Shown here one piece after another: positions 1 through 9,000 of a DNA stretch of 64,000 bases (positions are counted from its first letter, which is position 1; each line of letters begins with the position of its first letter). The DNA lies in NCBI RefSeq assembly GCF_036898095.1, contig NC_090725.1, forward strand, positions 324,112,605 to 324,176,604, in the 5' to 3' direction. The position numbers and the translations under genes are program-made. The notes below the pieces were generated by a model. That model was given only the letters and a program-made list of their open reading frames with translations, did no database searches and had not been told where the DNA came from. Origin of the DNA: Palaemon carinicauda (taxonomy: Eukaryota; Arthropoda; Malacostraca; Decapoda; Palaemonidae).

Positions 1-561
1 TAACTGGGCAAGTCGCTCACTTCCAAACGAACCCCCTTCCCTTGGTGACGATTGCTCAATGCTCATAGGGTCGGAGTCTAGCTGGCTTCACCCTTCCCAA
101 GGCAAAAGAGAATATTTCCTTAGCATTGACTTTTTGTATTATTATGATTTTATTTGATGTTTCATGACCTGATGTCCAATACCTTATAGGTGTTCCCCAG
201 GTAAGCTCTTCAAGAAATCCATACTCTCGTTATGTGTTCAATCAGTCTAGCATACTTACTTCGTTATTTGTAGTTATGAAATTATTGTAACACCTGGAGA
301 ACAAATGTATGAAATCTTGTCGTCTTAGTATTTTGTTTTCTAACTTCCACCAGAAGGAACTTATCATAACTACGAGACCTTTAAACCTCGAACATGTGGG
401 GATGGGGTTGGGATATAATCAGGTGGTGGTTAACGATGATGATGGAGAGGTGGTAATTGAGTGACCTTAATGTATGGCTTATCAACATTTGTGAAGTGAT
501 GAAGATGATGTGATGATGATGATGGCAATACCCTAATTGATAACAATTAATATCAATGATT
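1..561 (+). repeat. Inverted-repeat block A, left copy
   Basis: This block pairs with the reverse complement of 3277-3850. Shared landmarks in the same order are a stretch on clearing CACTTCCAA and CCCCCTTCC, then GCTGGCTTCACCCTTCCCAA, AATATTTCCTTAGCA, CCTGATGTCCAA, CTTCCACCAGAAGGA and a GATGAT-rich tract, ending at ATCAATGATT. No open frame is conserved between the two copies, which argues against a coding function. Confidence 0.85.
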
Positions 562-1728
562 CCATGACATAAATCAAATTGTTATTCATTTATTATTTCT
601 TACATGCAGTATGGCATAAAATGCATCCAGTTGAAATGATGGCGATGTTTAAAAAACTATTGCTGGTAACTCAACTAAGTTCTGACATATATGCAAAGCC
701 TTTACTAGATTAGGATATCCTATAGTGTCTTCTCACTCTAGAATAATTAAATATTACAATTGCTAATTTGTAGCCATGATGACTAATAAAAACATCGGTT
801 ACAAAACTTGGCGTGTAACATTAGTTTTGGGTAACATATACATGTATAGTCCAGGCTAAAGATGTGGCCTGGGCTGTTTTTAGATATTCACACTAATTGT
901 CCAAAGAATCCGTAAGCAACAAATTTTATGGTCGCCGGCCTTTCAAAACCAAACCAACATGCAAGGAAAGTGTAAGATCAAAATTATTGACTTATTTCTT
1001 CCGGTAACAAAGTAACAAAATTTTCGTAATTAGGGATATCATTTTCAATAACTGGATTGTTAATTGTCGGAATGTGATGAGTCATATATTACTTACAAAT
1101 AGCTTTAATCTTTACTAGCTGAATCGAAAACAAAACCTAAATAGCAGATAGACGGACAGCAATACTTAATAGCCACAATTCATGACAATGGTATCAACAA
1201 AGTTATGATTGACTTCGCTCGATGTTTCCTAAACATAGGTGCCTGTTCCCTTAAGAAGTGTGTGGTCGATTCCTAACCATATGAATATGAATAAATAGAA
1301 AAATATTTCGTTTTATTCGCAGGTTTATTTTTTTTCCCGTGAAAACAGTAATACAGCATTTGTCCTAGAAGCAATTTTTCATGTAATACACATCAGATCC
1401 ACTTTATATCATAGCATTTAGGCGTTTTTTCTTGTGTATTTCAGCACTTCAGGGGTGCAAGAATTTTATGCTGATTTGAAAAGAGAGCATGCATTGAAAA
1501 AAGGTTAAGAACCACTGATCGCTATGAGCGTTCATGAAATAAAATAAGATATTGGTTCCTTACTACTGTTACAATTCAATAAAAGAGAATATGCTGGGTG
1601 GGGGGGGGAGGGGGTTTCAGTGAAGTAACAAACCATCCATAACCAAACCGCGATTTGATAAAAAAATAAAGAAACCACGTGACCAGGGACCGCCTTAAAA
1701 TCAACCTATATCACACGTGGTTTAGGTT
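562..1728. other. Insertion present only in the left arm of the inverted repeat
   Basis: Alignment of the two arms breaks after ATCAATGATT (end ~561) and resumes near 1729, where both arms share TGTTTTTAG-like and TGAACATCTTTGGAAC sequence. The right arm lacks the intervening ~1.17 kb. I see no long open frame and no clear target-site duplication at the ends. Part of the segment (about 1400-1517) resembles a hAT transposon end. The segment also holds a G-rich run near 1599-1616. It is either an insertion in the left arm or a deletion from the right arm. Confidence 0.6.
1400..1517 (-). mobile_element. Possible hAT-family transposon terminus (fragment)
   Basis: The reverse complement of 1498-1517 begins CAGTGGTTCTTAACC followed by a T-run, a start common among hAT DNA transposons and their MITEs. 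The adjoining sequence contains a GCACCCCTGAA-like stretch, also frequent near such ends. I did not find the matching opposite terminus or an 8-bp target duplication, so this is at best a solo end. The family link is from memory of hAT termini; a chance match is possible. Confidence 0.35.
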
Positions 1729-1895
1729 TACTTGTGTTTTTAGTTAGTTACTGAACATCTTTGGAACTTGGGATTTCCCCCCAAAAGAAATGCAAATCCA
1801 ACGCAAGCTTGCAAAGTAGTCATCGGTTTTGTGTGATCCTTGGACACATCCAAATAACATAAAAAGTGTGTCCTTATCTAACTAATGGATACAGG

Positions 1896-1898
<3 letters not shown>
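1729..1898 (+). repeat. Inverted-repeat block B, left copy
   Basis: This block pairs with the reverse complement of 3120-3240 and shares TGAACATCTTTGGAAC, TCCAACGC and GTGTGATCCTTGGA. The left copy has about 46 extra bases between CCTTGGA and TACAGGT, bounded by the similar words TGGACAC and TGGATAC, which suggests a small internal insertion or a slippage-type duplication. The block ends where the (GA)n tract begins. Confidence 0.75.

Positions 1899-1969
<71 letters not shown>
1899..1969 (+). repeat. (GA)n microsatellite
   Basis: About 35 uninterrupted GA dinucleotides. The tract occupies the same place in the left arm as the (CT)n tract 2536-2594 does in the right arm, so it belongs to the inverted repeat module. 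Confidence 0.97.

Positions 1970-2535
<566 letters not shown>

Positions 2536-2594
<59 letters not shown>
2536..2594 (+). repeat. (CT)n microsatellite
   Basis: About 29 CT dinucleotides, the counterpart in the right arm of the (GA)n tract at 1899-1969. Confidence 0.97.
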
Positions 2595-3119
<525 letters not shown>

Positions 3120-3121
<2 letters not shown>

Positions 3122-3240
3122 CCTGTATCCAAGGATCACACACGACCGCTAACTACTTACCAAGTTGGCGTTGGAATTGTATTTCGTTTGGGTGAAGATC
3201 CCATGTTCCAAAGATGTTCAATGACCACCTAAACACAATG
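3120..3240 (-). repeat. Inverted-repeat block B, right copy
   Basis: Reverse complement of 1729-1898, lacking the ~46 bases internal to the left copy. It lies directly beside block A right, which shows the ancestral order A-B without the 1.17-kb segment. Confidence 0.75.
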
Positions 3241-3276
3241 TTAGAACGATATATGTCCGTTTTCATCGCGAGTTGA

Positions 3277-3850
3277 AATCATTGATATAAAATGTTATCA
3301 ATAGGGGTATTACCATCATCATCATCATTTCATAAATGTTAATAAGCAAACCTCGTCAAGCCATACATTAAGATCACCCAGTTGCCACCTCTCCACCATC
3401 ATCTGTAACCCCCACCTGGTTATATCCTTTTACCCCCATCCCCAATGTTTGAGGTTTAAAGGTCTCACAGTTGTGATAAGATCCTTCTGGTGGAAGTTTT
3501 TTAGTAAATGAAAAACAAAATACTAAAATGACAATATTTCATGCAGTTTGCTTTCCAGGTGTTTAAAATTATATCAAAACTATAGATAACGAAGTAAATA
3601 TATGAAAGACTGATTGAACAAATATCGAGAGTAATGGATTTTTTTAAGAGCTCACCGGGGGAGCACTTTTACGGTGTTGGACATCAGGACATGAAACGAC
3701 AAATAGAATCGTAATAATACGAATGCTCACTGCTAAGGAAATATTTCCTTTTCTCTTGGGAAGGGTGAAGCCAGCTTGACTTGGACCTTTGAGCATTGAG
3801 CAACCGTCACCAGGGAAGGGGGTTCGCTTGGAAGTGAGTGACTTGGCCAG
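3277..3850 (-). repeat. Inverted-repeat block A, right copy
   Basis: Reverse complement of 1-561. It includes an ATCATCATCATC stretch matching the GATGAT tract of the left arm, and GGGAAGGGTGAAGCCAGC matching the left CTTCACCCTTCCC. A minus-strand open frame crosses 3644-4069 but runs on into translated (GA)n and has no counterpart in the left copy. Confidence 0.85.
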
Positions 3851-3965
3851 AAAATTTGATTGATTGATTAGGAGTTTTTTGTCACCCTGATATCTAAGGT
3901 TATTGACGCTGAACCAGATAATTTGAGTAAACAATGTGTTGATAGGCCGCAGTGTGTAATTTTGT

Positions 3966-3966
<1 letters not shown>

Positions 3967-4049
<83 letters not shown>
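3967..4049 (+). repeat. (GA)n microsatellite
   Basis: About 41 GA dinucleotides. It precedes a third copy of block C, just as the GA tract at 1899-1969 precedes the first. The ~115 bp between 3851 and this tract shows nothing I recognise. Confidence 0.97.
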
Positions 4050-4051
<2 letters not shown>

Positions 4052-4260
4052 AAGCTTAAGAAAATGCAAACGAGAGATATTTCCGTGTTATGAATATTAA
4101 TATAAATAGTCAGTTCCAATATTATTTAAGAAAATATTATATAGAAATAGGATAGGAAAATTCAAATAATAAGTTATGATAAAATCTTTTGATGAATTAG
4201 TTTCGAAATAATATTAGATTACATTTCTTGAAAGAATAAAAAAGTTATCTCGCTTCATCG
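4050..4260 (+). repeat. Third, direct copy of inverted-repeat block C
   Basis: After the GA tract the sequence carries AAAATGCAAACGAG, a TATTAATAT stretch, ATAGTCAGTTCC, ATTATATAGAAATAG and CATTTCTTGAAAG. These match in order the inner module of the palindrome (1970-2222 and, inverted, 2328-2535). The unit is therefore a dispersed or tandemly re-used repeat whose microsatellite is part of the module. Divergence is higher than between the two palindrome arms. Confidence 0.65.
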
Positions 4261-4339
4261 CATTTCTTTGAGTGATATCGGTAATTACCCTCCTACTCAC
4301 ATTCGAACCATCCTAACGCTGTCTCGGTTGTTTAACCTC

Positions 4340-5682
4340 GGCCACCTTTCAGGGCAAGAGCGGCATGATCTCTCCAAGCCAGGTCTGGCCAGGCGACACC
4401 GGTTTTGTTGCTGGGTGTACCTTGCTCATTCTCCTAGATCTAAGAGCTGCTTTTGACACAGTGGTTCATGAAGTGTTAATAGAGGATATGACTGCTATTG
4501 GGATCGATGGAGATGCTCTTAAATGGTTTAATAACTATTTATCGAATAGATCTTTCAAGGTGAAGGTTAAAGATAGATATTCTGAAAGTAGAAAGCTCAC
4601 CACGGGTGTTCCACAAGGAAGCGTACTTGGCCCGGTTCTTTTTAGTATTCATACAATCGAGTTGTCTTGGATATTTAAATTACATGGCGTTCAATGTAAA
4701 TTTTTTGCTGATGACACCCAGTTCTATTTAACAGTGGATGGCATTATTGAAGATCAAGCTGTTATTGATAGACTTATGGTAGATGTTTCGAAATGGATGC
4801 AAAAGAAAAAGCTGAAACTAAAAGAAAATAAAACTGAATGTATTCTAATTGGCACTAAATATAACTTAAGGTTTGATAACGTTAATAGCATCTCCATCAA
4901 TAAAGAAAATATTTTGTTAACTGATAAAGTCAGAGATCTCGGGGTAGTAGTTGATGGTTCTTTGACATTTGATGAACATATTAATAATGTGGTTAGCACC
5001 GCAAATTATCATCTGAGGAATATCGCATCCATTAGAAAATATCTCAACGAAGATGCCACTAAGCTGCTAATTAAGAGTTTGGTAGTTAGTAGAGTAGACT
5101 ATTGTAACTGGTTGTATTACAATTTACCTAATTATCGTCCTAAGAAACTTCAAATGATTTTGAATAGAGCTGCTAGACTAATTGTTGGTATATCCCCGCG
5201 AGAACATATTACTCCAACCTTAATTAAATTACACTGGTTACCAGTCAAAGCAAGGATTATTTTTAAACTTTGCGTCTTAACATATCAAGCTATTGACACG
5301 GGAGAGCCATTGTATCTTAAAGGTTGCCTGAAAAGATACGTAGTAGGGCCTGGTGTTCACACACGCCTTTCCCGTGATGATTACAGACTTGATGAGCCTC
5401 GTGCAACGACCACTCTTGGTACGAGAACTTTTAAGCACTGCGCTCCTAGATTGTATAATCAACTACCGGCATCAGTTAAGTGTGCTGAAAATATCTTTCA
5501 GTTCAAAAAGCTATTGAAAACCCATTTATTTTCACTCAGCTATAACAATGATACAAATGCAATTAACCCTCTTTATATTACATAGACTTAAGTTTTAACT
5601 ATAACATAAGTGATTTGGAAATCCTGTCTGAACGCTTAATAGCGAAAGCAGGGATACTTGATAAACCGTCAGACATAGACAT
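4340..5682 (+). mobile_element. 5'-truncated CR1/L2-like non-LTR retrotransposon (LINE)
   Basis: The segment holds the 3' part of a LINE: most of the reverse transcriptase domain, the C-terminal region and a short 3' tail after the stop at 5583-5585. The apurinic endonuclease, ORF1 and the first reverse transcriptase blocks are missing, the usual outcome of incomplete target-primed reverse transcription. The tail ends near AGACATAGACATAG, which could be a short terminal microsatellite of the kind CR1-like elements carry; a 31-bp tandem repeat starts immediately after it. The 5' limit is not sharp; similarity starts about 4410. Confidence 0.8.
4365..5585 (+). CDS. Reverse transcriptase of a CR1/L2-like LINE, N-terminally truncated
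   Basis: The 406-codon frame encodes the palm and C-terminal part of a non-LTR reverse transcriptase, which copies element RNA at the nicked chromosomal target. Visible motifs are block A LLDLRAAFD at residues 23-31 with the first catalytic Asp at 25, block B GVPQGSVLGP at 81-90, the catalytic FADD at 114-117, the KLKENKTE region at 151-158, and LGVVVDGSLTFDEH at 192-205. Near residues 289-310 lies HWLPVKARIIFKLCVLTYQA, typical of CR1/L2-type C termini. Full-length proteins of this group are usually 900-1000 residues and start with an endonuclease domain that is absent here. The ATG at 4365 is incidental: family similarity begins about residue 17. There is no frameshift or internal stop, so the insertion is fairly young, but the product could not mobilise itself. 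Confidence 0.85.
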   Translation: MISPSQVWPGDTGFVAGCTLLILLDLRAAFDTVVHEVLIEDMTAIGIDGDALKWFNNYLSNRSFKVKVKDRYSESRKLTTGVPQGSVLGPVLFSIHTIELSWIFKLHGVQCKFFADDTQFYLTVDGIIEDQAVIDRLMVDVSKWMQKKKLKLKENKTECILIGTKYNLRFDNVNSISINKENILLTDKVRDLGVVVDGSLTFDEHINNVVSTANYHLRNIASIRKYLNEDATKLLIKSLVVSRVDYCNWLYYNLPNYRPKKLQMILNRAARLIVGISPREHITPTLIKLHWLPVKARIIFKLCVLTYQAIDTGEPLYLKGCLKRYVVGPGVHTRLSRDDYRLDEPRATTTLGTRTFKHCAPRLYNQLPASVKCAENIFQFKKLLKTHLFSLSYNNDTNAINPLYIT

Positions 5683-5880
5683 AGTATGGCCACCATAAGG
5701 CACAATACTACACAGAATTGCCAAAATAAGGCACAATCCTTCACAGTATGGCCCCCATAAGGCACAATACTGCACAGTATAGCCACCATAAAGCACAATA
5801 CTACACAGTATAGTCACCTTAAGGCACAATACTTTACAGTATAGCCACCATAAGGCGCAATACTGCACAGTATGGCCATC
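5683..5880. repeat. 31-bp tandem repeat, about 6.4 copies
   Basis: Units read approximately CAGTATGGCCACCATAAGGC followed by ACAATACTACA. They repeat without spacers, with a few substitutions per unit and one more divergent unit containing GAATTGCCAAAATAAGGC. The array begins where the LINE tail ends. Open frames on the minus strand here merely translate the repeat. Confidence 0.92.
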
Positions 5881-5944
5881 ATATGTAGGATAATCATTTA
5901 TTTGCGACGTGAAAGGGGGACATCAGTATAAACTAACAAGTAAA

Positions 5945-6530
5945 TACATGATACCATAATCCTGTCATAGGAAACCACTCGCTCCATTTCCTACCCTAAC
6001 ACACGCTTTACTGCCTATGTAAAAAATATTCACTGCTTGCAGCAACCTTCCACCAATTCCATATAGCCTCATCACATTCTCCATCTCTTCCCTATCAACT
6101 CTCTCACACGCTTTCTCTATGTCCATAAAGGCAACATACACCTTTTACCATATATTCCTCCCATATCTGCATAACTGTAAAAAAAAATCTGATCCACACA
6201 TCTCTTACCTCTTCTTAAAACTACTCTGCACTTCTACGATTGGATCCTCTTCTTTTTTTTTAATTCTATTAATTAGTACTCTACCATACACTTTTCCAGT
6301 CACATTCAAGCTGATACCCCTTGAATTACAAAACGCACGCACATCTCCCTTACCTTTGTTTAGCGGAATAATACCTGCACACACCCAGTACAGATACCAA
6401 TGATAACATAAAACCTATAGCAAACATTCTCACTAGCCATTCAAGTACAGTCACACACCTTTCCTTTAACACCTCAGCCTTCAAGCCATCCATACCAGGT
6501 GCTTTTCATGCACAGGTTCTATCTAGGGTG
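5945..6530 (-). pseudogene. Decayed non-LTR reverse transcriptase fragment
   Basis: Read on the minus strand with several frameshifts, the segment shows a reverse transcriptase order. Near 6495-6505 it gives APGMDGLKAEVLK, then GIIPLNKGKGDVRA and GISLNVTGKVYGRVLINRI in the middle. Near 5980-6120 it gives VAFMDIEKACERVDRE (block A, with a Cys where Tyr is usual) and MRLYGIGGRLLQAV, followed by KACVRVGNGAS. The catalytic YADD block is not reached; similarity fades about 5945. Runs of T and A, in-frame stops and at least two frame changes show it is dead. Its block A wording differs from the LINE at 4365, so it comes from another non-LTR lineage; I cannot name the clade with certainty. The 5881-5944 gap holds nothing else visible. 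Confidence 0.75.
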
Positions 6531-6636
6531 ACTGATATTGGATTAAATAATTAGGTCAGTTATTTTAACGACAGTTGTCGAATTGAAAGGGAAAAATCCA
6601 TGTAAGCAATCCCAAATCAGCATCTATTGCAGTCAC

Positions 6637-6638
<2 letters not shown>

Positions 6639-6717
<79 letters not shown>
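6639..6717 (+). repeat. (CT)n microsatellite
   Basis: About 39 CT dinucleotides. The flanking 6531-6638 is unremarkable. Confidence 0.97.
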
Positions 6718-6719
<2 letters not shown>

Positions 6720-7463
6720 AAAATAACCTATCAAGAAATAACCTACTATTCAATGTAGGTTACTAGATTATACTTAAAAAACATTTATAAAATGATTAGT
6801 AAACGCTTGAAATATTTAGACCAATTCTAAACAACTGTATGGAATAAAAATGATAAATTTTACAGAATAAAAAATCATAAAAAGCTAAAACTTCTTACTG
6901 GTTTCAACCCTGAATGAAAGAAGGAAACTAGAGGGGCACTCAGTAAAGCGCAGACCTCTTACGCAGCAGCTTATTTCTCGACCTTTTCTTCAACCTTGAC
7001 CTTAACCTTTGACCCCAACATTTAGTAATTGGCGTGGATTTTCATACACTCAAATGTGAACCAAGATTTAAGTCTCTGTAACAACGATGTCCACCAGCAA
7101 AAAATACCTTATGAATACAAATGATTATATTAAAACTTCAGTTTTCAAAATACCTACCGTCAATATTTTGATCAGTCTCTTCCTAACGCCTGCTACTGTT
7201 ACGTGGCTCAAGGAGCCCCGCCCCCTTTTTATGGACCTTCCACTATCTGGGCTGGTATATCAAGGAATGTCTGAAAGAAAAATCAAGATGTTAAAAGGGA
7301 CAAAATCCGATTTTTTAATACTTGAATTGTAAGTGTAACAACAAAATGTTATGAAAAAATATAACCTATCGCTGTGTGTGTTAAGGAAAATGTCTTCACA
7401 AAGTATCAATGATGTTCAAACTAGGCCACTTCCCCCAGGAAGCTATGATTTTGAATTCCCCCA

Positions 7464-7471
<8 letters not shown>
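6718..7471. other. Non-coding stretch with a possible dispersed repeat
   Basis: No convincing gene is seen. A small hairpin with an 8-bp stem (TAACCTAC at 6739-6746 with GTAGGTTA at 6755-6762) is probably chance. The part from about 6960 to 7100 contains ACCTTGACCTTAACCTTTGA, CCAACATTTAGTAATTGG and TCTCTGTAACAACGATGTCC. I recall these as parts of a dispersed repeat common in crustacean genomic DNA; this is recollection and not a search result. An 81-codon open frame at 7087-7332 has no recognisable domain. Confidence 0.45.

Positions 7472-7530
<59 letters not shown>
7472..7530 (+). repeat. (CT)n microsatellite preceded by a C-run
   Basis: About 29 CT dinucleotides following an interrupted run of C at 7458-7471. 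Confidence 0.96.
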
Positions 7531-7533
<3 letters not shown>

Positions 7534-7584
7534 TCCTGGAACTTGCCGTGACAATTATTTACTTCATTAAAGTCAAGTCAATCC

Positions 7585-7993
7585 CTGATAACAGGGTACA
7601 ATTATTGTCCTCATTTAATTCATCCCCTAACAACAGGGTACAATTATTGTCCTCATTTAATTCATCCCCTCACAACAGGGTACAATTATTGTCCTCATTT
7701 AATTCATCCCCTAACAACAGGGTACAATAGATGTCCTCGATCAAGTCATCCCATAACAACAGGGTACAATTATTGACCATTTAAATCACCCCCTAACAAA
7801 AGTGTACAATTATTGACCTCATTCAAGTCGTCCTCTGACAAAAGTGTACAATTATTGACCTCATTCTAGTCATCCTTTGACAAAAGGGTACAATTATTGA
7901 CCTCATTCTAGTCATCCTTTGACAAAAGGGTGCAATTATTGACCTCATTCAAGTTATCCTCTGACAAAAGTGTACAATTATTAATCTCATTCA
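7585..7993. repeat. 42-bp tandem repeat, about 10 copies
   Basis: Units carry ACAGGGTACAATTATTG, then a TCCTCATTTAATTCATCCCC-type half. The first copies are spaced exactly 42 bp apart (for example 7591 and 7633) and nearly identical. Later copies drift to ACAAAAGTGTACAATTATTG with GACCTCATTC and have small deletions. The last unit stops at TCTCATTCA, and the 119-bp array begins at the next base. The two units share no sequence, so this array is independent of the larger one. Confidence 0.92.
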
Positions 7994-9000
7994 GTTGCAG
8001 AGATTAAAAGGAACTAACGAGAATGAACGAGGTTCCGAACCACAGTCTCGCAATCACCAGCCAGGGACGTTACCACCAGGCCACTACAATGCTTTAGCTC
8101 AAAAGGATGAAGTTGCAGAGAACACATGAACTAGCAAGTTTGAGTGGGGTTCGAACCCAAGGGTGGCAATAACCAGGGAGAGACGTTTCCACCAGTTCAC
8201 CATAATGCTTTAGCTCACAAGGAAATATAAGCGAGGTTCGAACCCCAATCTGGAAATATCCAGGCAAGGACGTTACCACCAGGCTACTACAATGTCTTAG
8301 CTCAAAGGAAGGTGAGGTTGCAGAGAAGAAAGTAAGAAACGAGTATGAGCGAGATCCCGAACCACAGTCTGGCAATCACCAGACAAGGACGTTACCACCA
8401 GGCCACTAGAATGCATTATCTCTCAAGGATGTTGAAGTTGCAGACACCAAAGGAACTAACGAGTATGAGCGGGGTTAGAACCCCGGTCTGATAAGCACCA
8501 GACAAGGACATTAACACCAGGACACTACACTCCTTTGGCTCACAAGGATAGTGAGGTACCAGAGACCAAAAGAACTAACAAGTATGAGTGGGGTTCTAAC
8601 CTCAATCTGACAATCTCCAGGCAAGGACGTTACCACCAGGACACCACACTGCTTGAGCTCATAAGGATGGTGAGGATGTGGAGACCGAAGGAACTAACGA
8701 GTATGAGCTGTTTTCAAACCCCCGTCTGGATATCACCAGGCAAGAATGTTACCATCAGGATACCACAATGCTTTAGCTCATATAAGGATGGTAAGGTTAC
8801 AGAAAAGAAAGGAACTAACAAGTAGGAGAGGGATTTGAATCCCATTCTGGCAACCACCAGGAAAGGACTTAACCACCAGGCCAACACAATGCTTTAGCTT
8901 GAAAGTATGGTGAGGTTGCAGAGACAGAAGGAACTAACAAGTATGGGTGGGGTTCGAACCCTAGTCCGGCAATCACAAAGCAAGGACATTACCACCAGGC
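7994..9000 (-). repeat. Left edge of the array: diverged, SINE-like units
   Basis: The first eight or so units are the most divergent. They carry GCAATCACCAG and GGACGTTACCACC, where the main array has ATCACAAGG and GGACATTACC, and other states closer to the SINE head as I remember it. The array starts in mid-unit at GTTGCAGAG. Units vary in length around 119 bp because of small indels. Decay at array edges is typical of satellites, where homogenisation acts mainly on the interior. Confidence 0.75.

Noticed and set aside
3644..4119. Minus-strand open frames of 141 and 83 codons
   Set aside because: About a quarter to a third of each is translated (GA)n. The rest lies in inverted-repeat block A or flank and is not conserved as a frame in the other arm.
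4754..5462. Minus-strand frames inside the LINE
   Set aside because: They are shadows of the plus-strand reverse transcriptase and show no domain of their own.
6119..6403. Plus-strand 94-codon open frame
   Set aside because: It lies antisense to the decayed reverse transcriptase at 5945-6530 and has no recognisable domain.
7351..7730. Frames of 66 and 60 codons reading into (CT)n and the 42-bp repeat
   Set aside because: 42 is divisible by 3, so the minisatellite gives a repeated peptide by arithmetic alone. There is no start context or conserved domain.
8094..8375. Minus-strand 93-codon frame at the left edge of the array
   Set aside because: It is composed of diverged satellite units and shows no similarity to a protein family.
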